From contig DCUV01000004.1 of NCBI GenBank assembly GCA_002328585.1, forward strand, positions 1 to 20,399: a stretch of DNA of 20,399 nt, written 5' to 3'. This document shows, piece after piece, positions 7,210-15,111 of this stretch. This DNA is from Spirochaetia bacterium UBA2205. Lineage in GTDB: Bacteria; Spirochaetota; UBA4802; UB4802. Under the pieces are notes generated by a model, which was given only the letters and a program-made list of their open reading frames with translations, was not told the origin of the DNA and ran no database searches. Position 1 is the first letter of the stretch; each line of letters starts with the position of its first letter. A program made the position numbers and the translations under genes.

Positions 7210-8367
7210 ATGTATGATTTTGGCTTAACAGAGGAGCAAAAACTTCTCCGCCAGAATATCAGAGATTTTGCCGAAAAAGAGATACTTCCTGTAGCACAGG
7301 AACTGGATGAAACCGAAACCTTTTCTGTAGAATTAACCAGGAAGATGGGCGCCATGGGGCTTTTTGGTATTGTAGTTTCGCAAAATTATGGTGGTGCTGG
7401 AATGGATTATCTATCCTATGTTATAGCGGTTGAAGAGATAGCACGTATTGATGGTTCACAGGCAGCAACAGTGGCAGCAGCAAATTCTTTAGGAATTGGA
7501 CCAATTTATTATTTTGGAAGTGAAAAACAGAAGCATGAATGGCTGCCTAAATTATGTTCCGGAAAGATACTTGCTTCATTTGGACTTACCGAGCCAGGGG
7601 CTGGATCTGATGCAAGTGCCAGCAAGACAAATGCCCGTTTAGAAAATGGTGAGTGGGTCATTAATGGAAGTAAAATTTTTATCACCAATTCCACATCTTC
7701 TATGGCAGGTGTCTGTACGGTACAGGCTATAACCGGTAAACGTACCGATGGCAAAAAAGAACTATCGTGTATCCTTGTGCCAAATGGCACATCCGGATTT
7801 ACTGCAGTAAAAATGACGCGTAAAATGATGTGGCGTGCTTCTGATACCGGAGAACTCTTTTTTGACGACTGTCGGGTACCAGAAGAAAATTTGTTAGGGC
7901 AACGCGGTGAAGGATTTCATCAAATGCTTTCTACCCTGGATAATGGCAGGCTTTCCATTGCAGCAATGGGTTTAGGAGGTGCACAGGGTGCATATGAACT
8001 GGCGCTGAAATATGCAAAACAGCGAAAACAATTTGGGCAACCAATTGCTACATTTCAGGCAATAGCTTTTAAATTAGCAAAAATGGCAACAGAAGTTGAG
8101 GCTGCACGAAATTTGCTCTATAAAGCCTGCCGTTTAAAAGACGCAGGTATGCCTTTTTCAAAACATGCTGCAATGGCAAAATTATATTGTTCGGAAGTCA
8201 TGGGACATGTAGTTGATGAAGCAGTGCAAATCCATGGCGGATATGGACTTATGAAAGAATATAATGTTGAACGCTTTTACAGGGATTACAAGCTATTAAC
8301 AATAGGTGAAGGAACCTCAGAAATTCAAAAGATTGTTATATCACGTCAGATAGGGTGTTATGAGTAA
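7210..8367 (+). CDS. Acyl-CoA dehydrogenase
   Basis: A flavin-dependent acyl-CoA dehydrogenase of standard length (385 residues). It introduces the 2,3-double bond into an acyl-CoA and passes electrons to ETF. The signatures seen are FGLTEPGAGSD (FAD and substrate side), RKQFGQPIATFQAIAFKLA in the helical C-terminal domain, QIHGGYGLMKEYNVERFYRD, and IGEGTSEIQ with the likely catalytic base E367. An AAGAGG ribosome site is 6 bases before the ATG, and the gene starts 55 bases after the DUF35 stop, so one operon is likely. Substrate range cannot be read from sequence. With the hydratase and the thiolase-fold/DUF35 pair it gives the oxidation, hydration and C-C cleavage steps of one acyl-shortening round. 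No 3-hydroxyacyl-CoA dehydrogenase is present in the cluster, consistent with a retro-aldol rather than a thiolytic finish. Confidence 0.95.
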   Translation: MYDFGLTEEQKLLRQNIRDFAEKEILPVAQELDETETFSVELTRKMGAMGLFGIVVSQNYGGAGMDYLSYVIAVEEIARIDGSQAATVAAANSLGIGPIYYFGSEKQKHEWLPKLCSGKILASFGLTEPGAGSDASASKTNARLENGEWVINGSKIFITNSTSSMAGVCTVQAITGKRTDGKKELSCILVPNGTSGFTAVKMTRKMMWRASDTGELFFDDCRVPEENLLGQRGEGFHQMLSTLDNGRLSIAAMGLGGAQGAYELALKYAKQRKQFGQPIATFQAIAFKLAKMATEVEAARNLLYKACRLKDAGMPFSKHAAMAKLYCSEVMGHVVDEAVQIHGGYGLMKEYNVERFYRDYKLLTIGEGTSEIQKIVISRQIGCYE

Positions 8368-8688
8368 ATAATCATTTTTCAAGGAATTTACCTTAAAAAA
8401 AACATGTCATAGGGCATCGTTTTATCATTTAGTAACTATCGACAATGTTCCCTTTCCTAATTTATAAATTTTAAAAAATGTTAAATATGTTTTCATTTCA
8501 TTATATAACAAAATCACGGTTATCAATAATACTATATACCCCTTAAAGAGAGATGTTGTGCAATGAGTTTTTTTTACATGTTGACAGAAGATATGCTTAA
8601 CCACCTGATGATTAATATATTAAAATTGTTGCCAATTATATGAATATATGATACTTTTGCATAATAAATGAGTAATTAAATTTTTATT
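8368..8688. other. 321-base AT-rich intergenic region, no gene recognised
   Basis: Nothing coding or structured stands out. A TTGACA lies at 8581-8586 but no -10 element is found at normal spacing. The 10-mer GTAACTATCG (8432-8441) is an exact reverse-complement copy of part of the left arm of the inverted repeat upstream of the regulator (4278-4287). No clear terminator hairpin follows the dehydrogenase stop. Confidence 0.5.
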
Positions 8689-9927
8689 ATGAAACAAAAA
8701 TCAGCACCACATAATTATGCTATCTTTGTAGCACGTCAGCCTATTTTTAACAGGCACAAAGAATTATATGGATATGAAATATTATTTCGTAATGGTTTTG
8801 AAAATTTTTACAATGCACTTGATCCAGACGCATCAACATCAAAAACACTCATCAATAGCTTTCTGGTTATTGGTACCAACTCCTTAACAGGAGGTAAAAG
8901 AGCTTTTATAAATTTTACCGAAGCAACGTTAAAAACCAATATAGCATCTTTTTTCCCAAGGGAAGTTTTAACCGTAGAAATTCTTGAAACAGTCCCCATA
9001 ACACAGGAGATCATTACCATTACAAAAAAACTGAAAAGCATTGGTTATAAAATAGCACTGGACGATTTTGTATTTTCTGATGAATACAGAGAATTAATGC
9101 CATATGCCGATATAATAAAAGTTGATTTTTTAAACACAACAACATTTGAACGCTTACAAATACTTAATGAGGTTTCGCGTTTTAACACCAGGCTTTTAGC
9201 CGAAAAAATTGAAACGTATGAAGATTTTCACGAAGCGCTATCCATGGGATATTCGTATTTTCAGGGATTTTTCTTCAGTAAACCTGAAATAATTGAATCA
9301 AAAGATATTCCCATTTATAAGCTCAATTATCTGGAAATTTTACAACAAATTCACAAAGAGGATGTTGATTTTGGTAAATTGGAAGATATCATCAAACGAG
9401 ATGTATCGCTAAGCTTTAAACTTTTAAAATTTATCAATTCGGCAGCTTTTGGATTTGCAAGTGAGATAGCTTCTATTAAACATGCACTGGCATTACTGGG
9501 CATCCGTGAATTTAAAAACTGGCTTTCATTTATTGTACTCCATAGCATAGCGCAGGATAAACCACAGGAACTTATTGTTATGTCGTTAATACGTGCAAAA
9601 TTTGCTGAACTATTAGCTTCATCATCGCAATTTTCCACACATACATCTGAATGTTTTTTAATGGGATTGTTTTCGCTTGTTGATGCGTTTTTTGACAAAA
9701 GCAAAAAAGAAATATTAATGCAATTGCCGTTAACCGGCGATATAAAAAATGCAATCATGGATATGGAAAGCCCTTATTCAGGTATTTATAAATTCATCAC
9801 TGCATATGAAAAAGGCGATTGGGAAATAGTAAATAAACTTTCCAAACAGCTCCAATTCCCTCCTGAGCAGATTACGCAATCATATCGCAAAGCCATAGAA
9901 TGGGCTAACGCATTTTTCATGCATTAA
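8689..9927 (+). CDS. EAL-HDOD signalling protein (YuxH-like c-di-GMP phosphodiesterase family)
   Basis: A 412-residue cytoplasmic protein with an EAL domain (about 10-200) joined to an HDOD domain (about 205-400). The opening ARQPIFNRHKELYGYEILFR is the family signature. Residues at the metal and c-di-GMP positions of catalytic EAL domains appear kept: E30 (EIL for EAL), R34, N75, E97, D125-D126, K144, E172 and Q192. The loop after DDF is changed (DDFVFSDEY rather than DDFGTG), so activity is uncertain. The HDOD part carries DVSLSFKLLKFINSAAF and HALALLGIREFKNWL. Such proteins act in c-di-GMP, stress or motility control. The gene stands alone with more than 300 non-coding bases on each side. 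No strong ribosome site precedes the ATG. Confidence 0.92.
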   Translation: MKQKSAPHNYAIFVARQPIFNRHKELYGYEILFRNGFENFYNALDPDASTSKTLINSFLVIGTNSLTGGKRAFINFTEATLKTNIASFFPREVLTVEILETVPITQEIITITKKLKSIGYKIALDDFVFSDEYRELMPYADIIKVDFLNTTTFERLQILNEVSRFNTRLLAEKIETYEDFHEALSMGYSYFQGFFFSKPEIIESKDIPIYKLNYLEILQQIHKEDVDFGKLEDIIKRDVSLSFKLLKFINSAAFGFASEIASIKHALALLGIREFKNWLSFIVLHSIAQDKPQELIVMSLIRAKFAELLASSSQFSTHTSECFLMGLFSLVDAFFDKSKKEILMQLPLTGDIKNAIMDMESPYSGIYKFITAYEKGDWEIVNKLSKQLQFPPEQITQSYRKAIEWANAFFMH

Positions 9928-10049
9928 TACATTGCTATACTGTTATAATTCTTTTTTTCTTGTAATGAATAATTATGCATCCTGTCATTGTAAAGCAATA
10001 GCGCCTATGATGAGTGAAGTCAAAGTGAAGGATCTCATTTAATTATTTG

Positions 10050-10203
10050 GATTCCTGGTCACGCCCGGAATGACGAGAGAAGACAGTCATTCTGAATCAT
10101 GTCCTGAACTGCTTTCAGGATGTAACGTTGCACATCTTGATTCCGGAACAGGTCCGGAATGACAAAGATAGCAAATAATATTCCGTGTCATGCTCGGTAT
10201 GAC
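10050..10203. repeat. Cluster of degenerate intergenic palindromic repeats
   Basis: Three related 25-base units, starting GATTCC or TATTCC and ending in TGAC, lie at 10050-10074, 10139-10163 and 10179-10203. The first and second agree at about 20 of 25 positions, the first and third at about 19. A fourth partial unit runs in reverse, beginning GTCATTC (10086-10092), which pairs with GAATGAC (10157-10163) to frame a 78-base palindromic element. Inside are two 7-base stems with 5-base loops: TCCTGAA/TTCAGGA (10102-10120) and TTCCGGA/TCCGGAA (10141-10159). This matches the style of dispersed intergenic palindromes seen in many genomes. It fills most of the 342-base gap 9928-10269. A further 6-base hairpin GCTCAT-TACG-ATGAGC lies at 10219-10234 just before btuF, and no riboswitch is visible. 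Confidence 0.7.
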
Positions 10204-10269
10204 TGTATGGTTAAGTAAGCTCATTACGATGAGCCCAAAAAGAACAATCATTCTATTTTCTAAGGAGGA

Positions 10270-11115
10270 ATGATTATCAATAGTTTGAAACCGTTACACA
10301 GTATAATGCCATGTATACTGTTTCTTTCCATAATTTTTGTCATTGTATTTTTAACAGTGCATGCTATTACACCACATCAGCTATCACACAAGAAAACTGT
10401 GCATAGCCAGCGCATCATTGCCCTGTCGCCATCAATCACAGCAATGATTATTGATCTGGGATGTGAACATAAGCTGGTAGGCGTAACCACATTCCATCCA
10501 CCACTTTCAAAAAATTTACCCATTGTGGGCACCATGACTCATCCCAATATTGAAAAAATTATTGAACTTGCTCCCGATACTATTTTTATTTCCCGGGATG
10601 ATGCTGTTACTCAAAAATTTGACCAGCTTACCTATGTAAAAAATGCTGCACTGTATATACTGCCTGTTTCAACAACATTTGATGATATATGTGCTCATTA
10701 TATGACCGTTGCAAAAATTCTTAATAAAGAAAACTATGCTGTAAAAAAATTGCATTACTATAAAAAGCAAAGGCAGGCACATCATCATCCAGAAAGCACG
10801 AAAGCAATTATCCTCATTTCGGTTAATCCACTCATTGCGGTTTCACACCATTCATATATCAGCAATATATTTAATGATATGGGTATTAACAATGTAATTA
10901 CCTATTCAAAAAGTGTTTATCCCATTATACAAAAGGAGTATCTTCTATCTTCTGATGCTGACATTATCATTGAGCTTTGCAATGACCATCTGCAACAAAC
11001 AATCACCAAAATTATTTCTGTACTGCACATACCCTATGAGCCAGTATACTTTTATACTCCCCGGCACTACTGTCAATCATTGCAGTATATTGCAACATTT
11101 TTATACTCACAGTGA
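10270..11115 (+). CDS. btuF: Periplasmic cobalamin-binding protein of ABC importer (BtuF-like)
   Basis: A 281-residue exported solute-binding protein of the Peripla_BP_2 family. Residues about 14-36 (CILFLSIIFVIVFLTVHA) form a signal segment. RIIALSPSITAMIIDLGCEH with LVGVTTF, and IVGTMTHPNIEKIIELAPD, are the typical N-lobe strands of BtuF/FepB-type proteins. It captures corrinoid in the periplasm and docks on the permease encoded next. The riboswitch-linked btuB in the same window supports cobalamin rather than siderophore, but the family alone cannot separate the two. AAGGAGG (10262-10268) is very strong but only one base before the ATG at 10270, so the true start may differ (the next in-frame candidates are TTG 10285 and ATG 10306). 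First gene of the btuFCD operon. Confidence 0.85.
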   Translation: MIINSLKPLHSIMPCILFLSIIFVIVFLTVHAITPHQLSHKKTVHSQRIIALSPSITAMIIDLGCEHKLVGVTTFHPPLSKNLPIVGTMTHPNIEKIIELAPDTIFISRDDAVTQKFDQLTYVKNAALYILPVSTTFDDICAHYMTVAKILNKENYAVKKLHYYKKQRQAHHHPESTKAIILISVNPLIAVSHHSYISNIFNDMGINNVITYSKSVYPIIQKEYLLSSDADIIIELCNDHLQQTITKIISVLHIPYEPVYFYTPRHYCQSLQYIATFLYSQ

Positions 11116-11213
11116 TTGCCTATCTTCAAAATTAATTGTATGCCAGGAACTATCGCCCGCCATTTAAAAACTTGACAACGGCTATACCGCTACATGATAT
11201 ACTGTACGGTAAT

Positions 11214-12173
11214 ATGAAAATGCTGAATAAAATAACAGTATGGGCATCAATATTTTTACTGCCTGGTTTTATTGCGGCGATAGCTCTCTCTATGGGACCC
11301 ACCGATGTTACCATTTTTTCCGCCATTAACAACAGGTCGGCTACAACTGCTGCAATACTGTTGCTGCGGCTTCAGCGTGTGAGCATGGCGTTCATTGTTG
11401 GTGCGGCATTAGCCACATCAGGATGTATATTCCAGGCATTGCTTAAAAATCCGTTAGCCGAGCCGTACACGCTTGGTGTTTCAAGCGGCGCTGCATTGGG
11501 TGCAACGGTTGCAATCATCTTTACCATGCAATGGATTTCTGCTTTTGCATTTTGTGGCGGGCTTTTTACTGTTATTGTCATCTATGTCATTGCAAAAAAA
11601 ATACAGTTTAACACTACCGCTATCATCCTTGCCGGAATTTCAATGTCTTTTGTTCTTTCCTCATCAGTGCTGCTTTTGTTTGCATTTTCTAAACCCGATG
11701 CTATCCACAAAGCATTGATGTGGCTGTCCGGCGATCTGTCCATGGCACGATTTGAATATCTGCAACCATTGGGATGGGGCATACTTATTCTTATTGTAAC
11801 GGCACTTCTTTTTCACCGCCAATTAGATATAATCTCGTTTGGTACACGCTTTGCTGCTATCCATGGGATTGGTTTCTGGCAGATTTCAATCCTTTTCTGG
11901 ATTGCTTCACTTGCTACCAGTATCACCGTTGCTGCTGCAGGTATCATCGGCTTTATTGGGCTCATAATCCCCCATGCAGTTCGATTACTGAAAACCGAAC
12001 ACTTTTTGCTCATTCCCCTATCAGCCATTGCAGGCGGCACCATGCTTGTTATAGCCGACACCATTGGCAGGACTATAGTAATGCCTTATGAAATACCTTG
12101 CGGTATTATTACTGGTTTTTGCGGCGGAATCTTTTTTTTGATCCTGTTGCTGAAGCAAAAGGATTCCATATGA
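11214..12173 (+). CDS. btuC: Cobalamin ABC transporter permease (BtuC/FecCD family)
   Basis: A FecCD-family inner-membrane permease with about ten hydrophobic segments. The signature LRLQRVSMAFIVGAALATSG followed by FQALLKNPLAEPYTLGVSSGAALGA is unmistakable, and AGIIGFIGLIIPHAVRLL near the C-terminus is the conserved coupling region that contacts the ATPase. The reading frame is open from a TTG at 11136, but I choose the ATG at 11214 because the first transmembrane helix begins soon after it; ATG 11220 is also possible. That leaves 98 bases after btuF, with TTGACA (11172-11177) and TATACT (11198-11203) at a poor 20-base spacing. The protein forms the membrane channel of BtuC2D2. Its end overlaps btuD by the ATGA junction. 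Confidence 0.9.
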   Translation: MKMLNKITVWASIFLLPGFIAAIALSMGPTDVTIFSAINNRSATTAAILLLRLQRVSMAFIVGAALATSGCIFQALLKNPLAEPYTLGVSSGAALGATVAIIFTMQWISAFAFCGGLFTVIVIYVIAKKIQFNTTAIILAGISMSFVLSSSVLLLFAFSKPDAIHKALMWLSGDLSMARFEYLQPLGWGILILIVTALLFHRQLDIISFGTRFAAIHGIGFWQISILFWIASLATSITVAAAGIIGFIGLIIPHAVRLLKTEHFLLIPLSAIAGGTMLVIADTIGRTIVMPYEIPCGIITGFCGGIFFLILLLKQKDSI

Positions 12174-12967
12174 AACTTTTTGAATGTATCAACATAGTCT
12201 GCAGCTATACAACTATACCTGTTTTAAACAATATTAGCCTTACTATCAATAACGGTGATTTTATAGGAATTATTGGACCAAACGGTGCAGGCAAATCAAC
12301 ATTGCTCAAATGCCTGGCACGTATCCTTGCACCTGTCTCCGGTAACATCTACTACAACGGCAACGATATCACAGCAATTCCAAAAAAACAATATGCACAA
12401 CAGGTTGCAACGGTGACGGAGATTGAACACCTCTTACCCTACACCGTTGAATCGTTTGTTGCACTGGGGAGATTTCCCCATTCATCATTTGGGAGATATG
12501 ATGATGAGGATATATCTATTATTGATAATGCTATTGCCTATTGTGCCATCAATACCATTAAAAACAAAAAGTTAACACAGCTTTCATCGGGCGAACTGCA
12601 GCGTGTTAATATTGCACGTGCATTAGCACAAAGCACTCAATGCATCCTTCTTGATGAACCCATATCACATCTTGATATCCGTCATACAACAGCAATCATG
12701 GACATTTTACAGGATTTACACAGGAATGGTAGCACCATCATTACGATAATACATGACATCAACATTGCATCGGAATACTGTAGCAGGATTATTGGTTTAA
12801 AACAAGGCACGATCATTTTTGATGACACACCTGAAAAGTGTATTACCTATCATACCATAGAAGCATTATTTGATTGTATATGCCTTGTCTATAACAATCC
12901 TATATCCAATAAACCTTTTGTATACCCCGTACCAGGACATATACAATACAACAAGCATAGACAATAA
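12170..12967 (+). CDS. btuD: Cobalamin ABC transporter ATP-binding protein (BtuD/FecE family)
   Basis: A 265-residue ABC ATPase. Walker A is GPNGAGKST (36-44), the signature is LSSGE (138-142), Walker B is CILLDEP with D162-E163, and the H-loop is ITIIHDINIA. The Q-loop region, ATVTEIEHLLPYTVESFVALGR, is of the FecE/HmuV/BtuD subtype. The frame is open further upstream (to 12098), but the start at 12170 is preferred: it gives the usual N-terminus (MKLFECINIVCSY) and overlaps the btuC stop as ATGA, the classical coupling. The product energises BtuC. The C-terminal 40 residues beyond the core are ordinary for this subtype. The downstream gene is convergent, so the operon ends here. Confidence 0.93.
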   Translation: MKLFECINIVCSYTTIPVLNNISLTINNGDFIGIIGPNGAGKSTLLKCLARILAPVSGNIYYNGNDITAIPKKQYAQQVATVTEIEHLLPYTVESFVALGRFPHSSFGRYDDEDISIIDNAIAYCAINTIKNKKLTQLSSGELQRVNIARALAQSTQCILLDEPISHLDIRHTTAIMDILQDLHRNGSTIITIIHDINIASEYCSRIIGLKQGTIIFDDTPEKCITYHTIEALFDCICLVYNNPISNKPFVYPVPGHIQYNKHRQ

Positions 12968-12993
12968 ATGTATAACTATCTGCTATTGCCATA

Positions 12994-13012
12994 AATACTG
13001 TGCACAAGTATT
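12994..13012. terminator. Weak hairpin between convergent btuD and chemoreceptor genes
   Basis: A 6-base stem AATACT/AGTATT with a 7-base loop lies 26 bases after the btuD stop and just beyond the stop of the convergent chemoreceptor gene. The position suits a shared terminator, but the stem is AT-rich and neither side has a good T-run, so support is thin. Confidence 0.25.
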
Positions 13013-13014
13013 GT

Positions 13015-14565
13015 TTACAGTTGAATTACTTCTGACAACCTGTGCGCAATGTTTTTTATATCCGCAGTCAGCCCGTTCATCTGGGATGTCTTTTCGGCAA
13101 CAACCTGAGCTACTTCTGAAAGTTTTTGAATAGATGAAGCGCTCTCATTCATTGATGTTTGCTGCTGGGCAATTGCCACTAAAATTTCATTCGATAGTGA
13201 ATTGAGTAACGATGACTGCTCTTTTATGTCCTGTATGGCAATCTGCTGTTTTCCAATTGCATCTTTTACATCATTGACATTTGATTCACTTTTATTAATA
13301 CTATCAATCATAGTGTTCAACGCTATCTTAGTAGCATCAACGATTGCAATGCTATTCTGGATATCTTTAATAATCATTGCTAATTTAGATGATATTTCCT
13401 TTGCATTATCACTGGTTGCAGAGGCTAACTTGCCAATTTCATCAGCAACTACCGCAAAACCTCTTCCATAGTCACCTGCACGTGCAGCCTCAATGCTGGC
13501 ATTAAGCGAAAGCAGGTTTATCTGATCAGTAATGTCATGGATAACATCAATAAAAGAGCTCATTGCCTTGCCGCTTTGCGTAACGATATCCATAATACCT
13601 GACATTTCCAATAAACTTGTTTCAGTCTTCTTTGAAAAATCAGTAATCCTGGCGATGTTGTCAAGCATCTGCTCACCGGTTTGTATAACCATCTTTTGAA
13701 TATCAAGGAATTCATTGATGCGTGATTCCATGATTTTAGTTTCATCGGTTTGCTTTATAGCATTTTTATTGATTAATTCAATTGAAGCCGTCTCTTCTTC
13801 ATAGATTGATGACAGCTCTTCGCTCATTGCTGCTTCATCCTGTGCAACCAGTGATAAACTGCTGCTAATATCCGTTTGATCCTTCACCACATTGATGAGT
13901 GAGTTATTGGTATTCTGCGCCTCAACGATGATCTTTTGCAACCGCTGGGCTTTTTCATTGGCATTTTTTTCATTACTCAAGGCTGCTGAAGCAAAATATT
14001 GCAAATTTCGCAGTACTGCTACCGCAATTGCAGTAAAACCTATAAGTAGTACTATCTTACCTACTTCATCATCTATGACAATATGAGCCCATTGTGCACT
14101 GCCAGAAATAACTGGTACGTGTACAACAAATATGCCAATAATGACCAGCAGCATATATTGAATTATTGCAAATGCACCTGTAGCAATCGTTAACTTCCTG
14201 TCATTTTGAAATAACGACAGCAGAATAAACAAAAAATACCCCTGAAATGCTGCTCCTTCATTTATCATCATGTGTGGTTTAGTAGTTGCTAAATGCGATA
14301 CCTTTAAGATAGTAGGGATAGAAACTTCAAACAGCGCGGTTCCATATTTTAAAACATTTGAGTATAACGCCGTTTTTGCCATTTTCAAATTTATAATGGA
14401 AATAACACCAAAAATGGTGATAGTAACAAAATAGCTAATATTGACTATAAGCGGATTATTTGCAGCGGCTCCTGCTACAATCACTATCAGAACACATGCA
14501 ACAATTATCCTGATTTTATTGGCTATTTTTCTTCCTTCTGTTGTTATACTTTCAATGCTATCCAT
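13015..14565 (-). CDS. Methyl-accepting chemotaxis protein with multi-helix membrane N-terminus
   Basis: A 516-residue chemoreceptor. About six hydrophobic segments fill residues 18-190, with no large periplasmic loop and no obvious HAMP domain. A long coiled coil follows at about 195-516. The highly conserved cytoplasmic hairpin tip reads ITDQINLLSLNASIEAARAG, then DYGRGFAVVADEIGKLA (345-381), where CheA and CheW dock. EE/QQ-rich heptads (AAMSEELSSIYEEE and IAQQQTSMNESASSIQ) are possible methylation helices. The ligand may be sensed within or through the membrane. A good ribosome site (GGAGG, positions 14575-14579 read on the minus strand) lies 9 bases before the ATG. It faces btuD tail to tail. 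No other chemotaxis gene is in the window. Confidence 0.94.
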   Translation of the reverse strand: MDSIESITTEGRKIANKIRIIVACVLIVIVAGAAANNPLIVNISYFVTITIFGVISIINLKMAKTALYSNVLKYGTALFEVSIPTILKVSHLATTKPHMMINEGAAFQGYFLFILLSLFQNDRKLTIATGAFAIIQYMLLVIIGIFVVHVPVISGSAQWAHIVIDDEVGKIVLLIGFTAIAVAVLRNLQYFASAALSNEKNANEKAQRLQKIIVEAQNTNNSLINVVKDQTDISSSLSLVAQDEAAMSEELSSIYEEETASIELINKNAIKQTDETKIMESRINEFLDIQKMVIQTGEQMLDNIARITDFSKKTETSLLEMSGIMDIVTQSGKAMSSFIDVIHDITDQINLLSLNASIEAARAGDYGRGFAVVADEIGKLASATSDNAKEISSKLAMIIKDIQNSIAIVDATKIALNTMIDSINKSESNVNDVKDAIGKQQIAIQDIKEQSSLLNSLSNEILVAIAQQQTSMNESASSIQKLSEVAQVVAEKTSQMNGLTADIKNIAHRLSEVIQL

Positions 14566-14752
14566 ACTATCAATCCTCCATTTTGTTATTTTCTTTATCT
14601 CTCAAGAAAACAATGTACAAAATTTACAATATGAGCGGACGCTCTTTTAACATGATAATAAAAAAATGTTCACCAGTCAACACATTAATGTATTATTACA
14701 TTTTTAGACGAGTAAAAATAGCAGTCCATTCATATTTTGCTCTATAATTGTC

Positions 14753-14823
14753 ATAGAAGGGGATAGAAGGGGTCAGAGCCTTTAATTAATTAAAATAATT
14801 AATACTGAACGCTCTGACCCCTT
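14753..14823. repeat. Hairpin-forming repeat with GGGGTCAGAGC arms and 10-base tandem duplication
   Basis: A perfect 13-base inverted repeat, AAGGGGTCAGAGC (14767-14779) and GCTCTGACCCCTT (14811-14823), encloses a 31-base AT-rich loop. Overlapping the left arm is a tandem duplication of ATAGAAGGGG (14753-14762 and 14763-14772). Arms of this GGGGTCAGAG kind remind me of REP/MITE-type sequences mobilised by IS200-like REP-associated transposases; that is from memory and is inference. The same word recurs three times inside btuB. The T-run after the hairpin is on the plus side while both neighbouring genes are on the minus strand, so it does not act as their terminator. Confidence 0.7.
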
Positions 14824-14835
14824 AATTCCTTTTTT

Positions 14836-15111
14836 TTAAAGTATATCAATGCCTACCCTTTCTATATGCTGGATTAGATTGCTACTCTTTATCTTTTCAA
14901 GATTTATAACATCAAAAAAATATGGCAGGGTTGTTTCTTCATTAAGCATATACATCACCTTTGCTTCATCACCAATGATAGCAATATCAATATCGCTGCC
15001 CTTTTTGCCACATCCCTTTGCACGAGAACCAAATAAAATACATCGTGTGACACCACAGGATACAGCCACATCTTTTATTTGTTGTAATTCTTTATCATTC
15101 AATCCAGACAT
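14836..15111 (-). CDS. mntA: MNT-type nucleotidyltransferase antitoxin (MntA-like)
   Basis: A 91-residue minimal nucleotidyltransferase. It carries the exact GSx10DxD motif: G28-S29 in LFGSRAKG, then D40 and D42 in SDIDIAI, with a third acidic residue D67 in FFDVINL. The ending LIQHIERVGIDIL is normal, so the gene looks complete. In MntA-HepT pairs MntA transfers AMP to a tyrosine of the HEPN toxin and so silences it. Its start overlaps the end of the HepT reading frame by 13 bases, typical of a toxin-antitoxin operon. Here the partner is interrupted by a stop codon, so this antitoxin may persist without an active toxin. The family name rests on motif and context. It could also belong to a related MNT pair of unproven function. 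Confidence 0.88.
   Translation of the reverse strand: MSGLNDKELQQIKDVAVSCGVTRCILFGSRAKGCGKKGSDIDIAIIGDEAKVMYMLNEETTLPYFFDVINLEKIKSSNLIQHIERVGIDIL

Noticed and set aside
8581..8612. Promoter starting from TTGACA at 8581
   Set aside because: No -10-like sequence occurs at 16-18 bases distance.
9351..9758. Minus-strand open frame of 135 codons
   Set aside because: It lies inside the EAL-HDOD gene, whose conserved motifs fix the plus strand as coding.
10050..10203. CRISPR array
   Set aside because: The repeats are degenerate, differ in orientation and spacing, and have no regular unique spacers.
11136..11213. TTG start for btuC at 11136
   Set aside because: The extra 26 residues are hydrophilic and unlike FecCD N-termini; ATG 11214 lies directly before the first membrane helix.
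11774..12091. Plus-strand open frame of 105 codons rich in Cys and His
   Set aside because: It overlaps btuC in another frame; its composition is a shadow of membrane-protein codons.
12098..12169. Upstream extension of the BtuD frame to an ATG at 12098
   Set aside because: It lies wholly inside btuC, and the start at 12170 gives the ATGA overlap and the normal ABC ATPase N-terminus.
14767..14837. Hairpin plus T-run as a transcription terminator
   Set aside because: The T-run is on the plus-strand side, but both neighbouring genes run on the minus strand and no plus-strand gene enters it.
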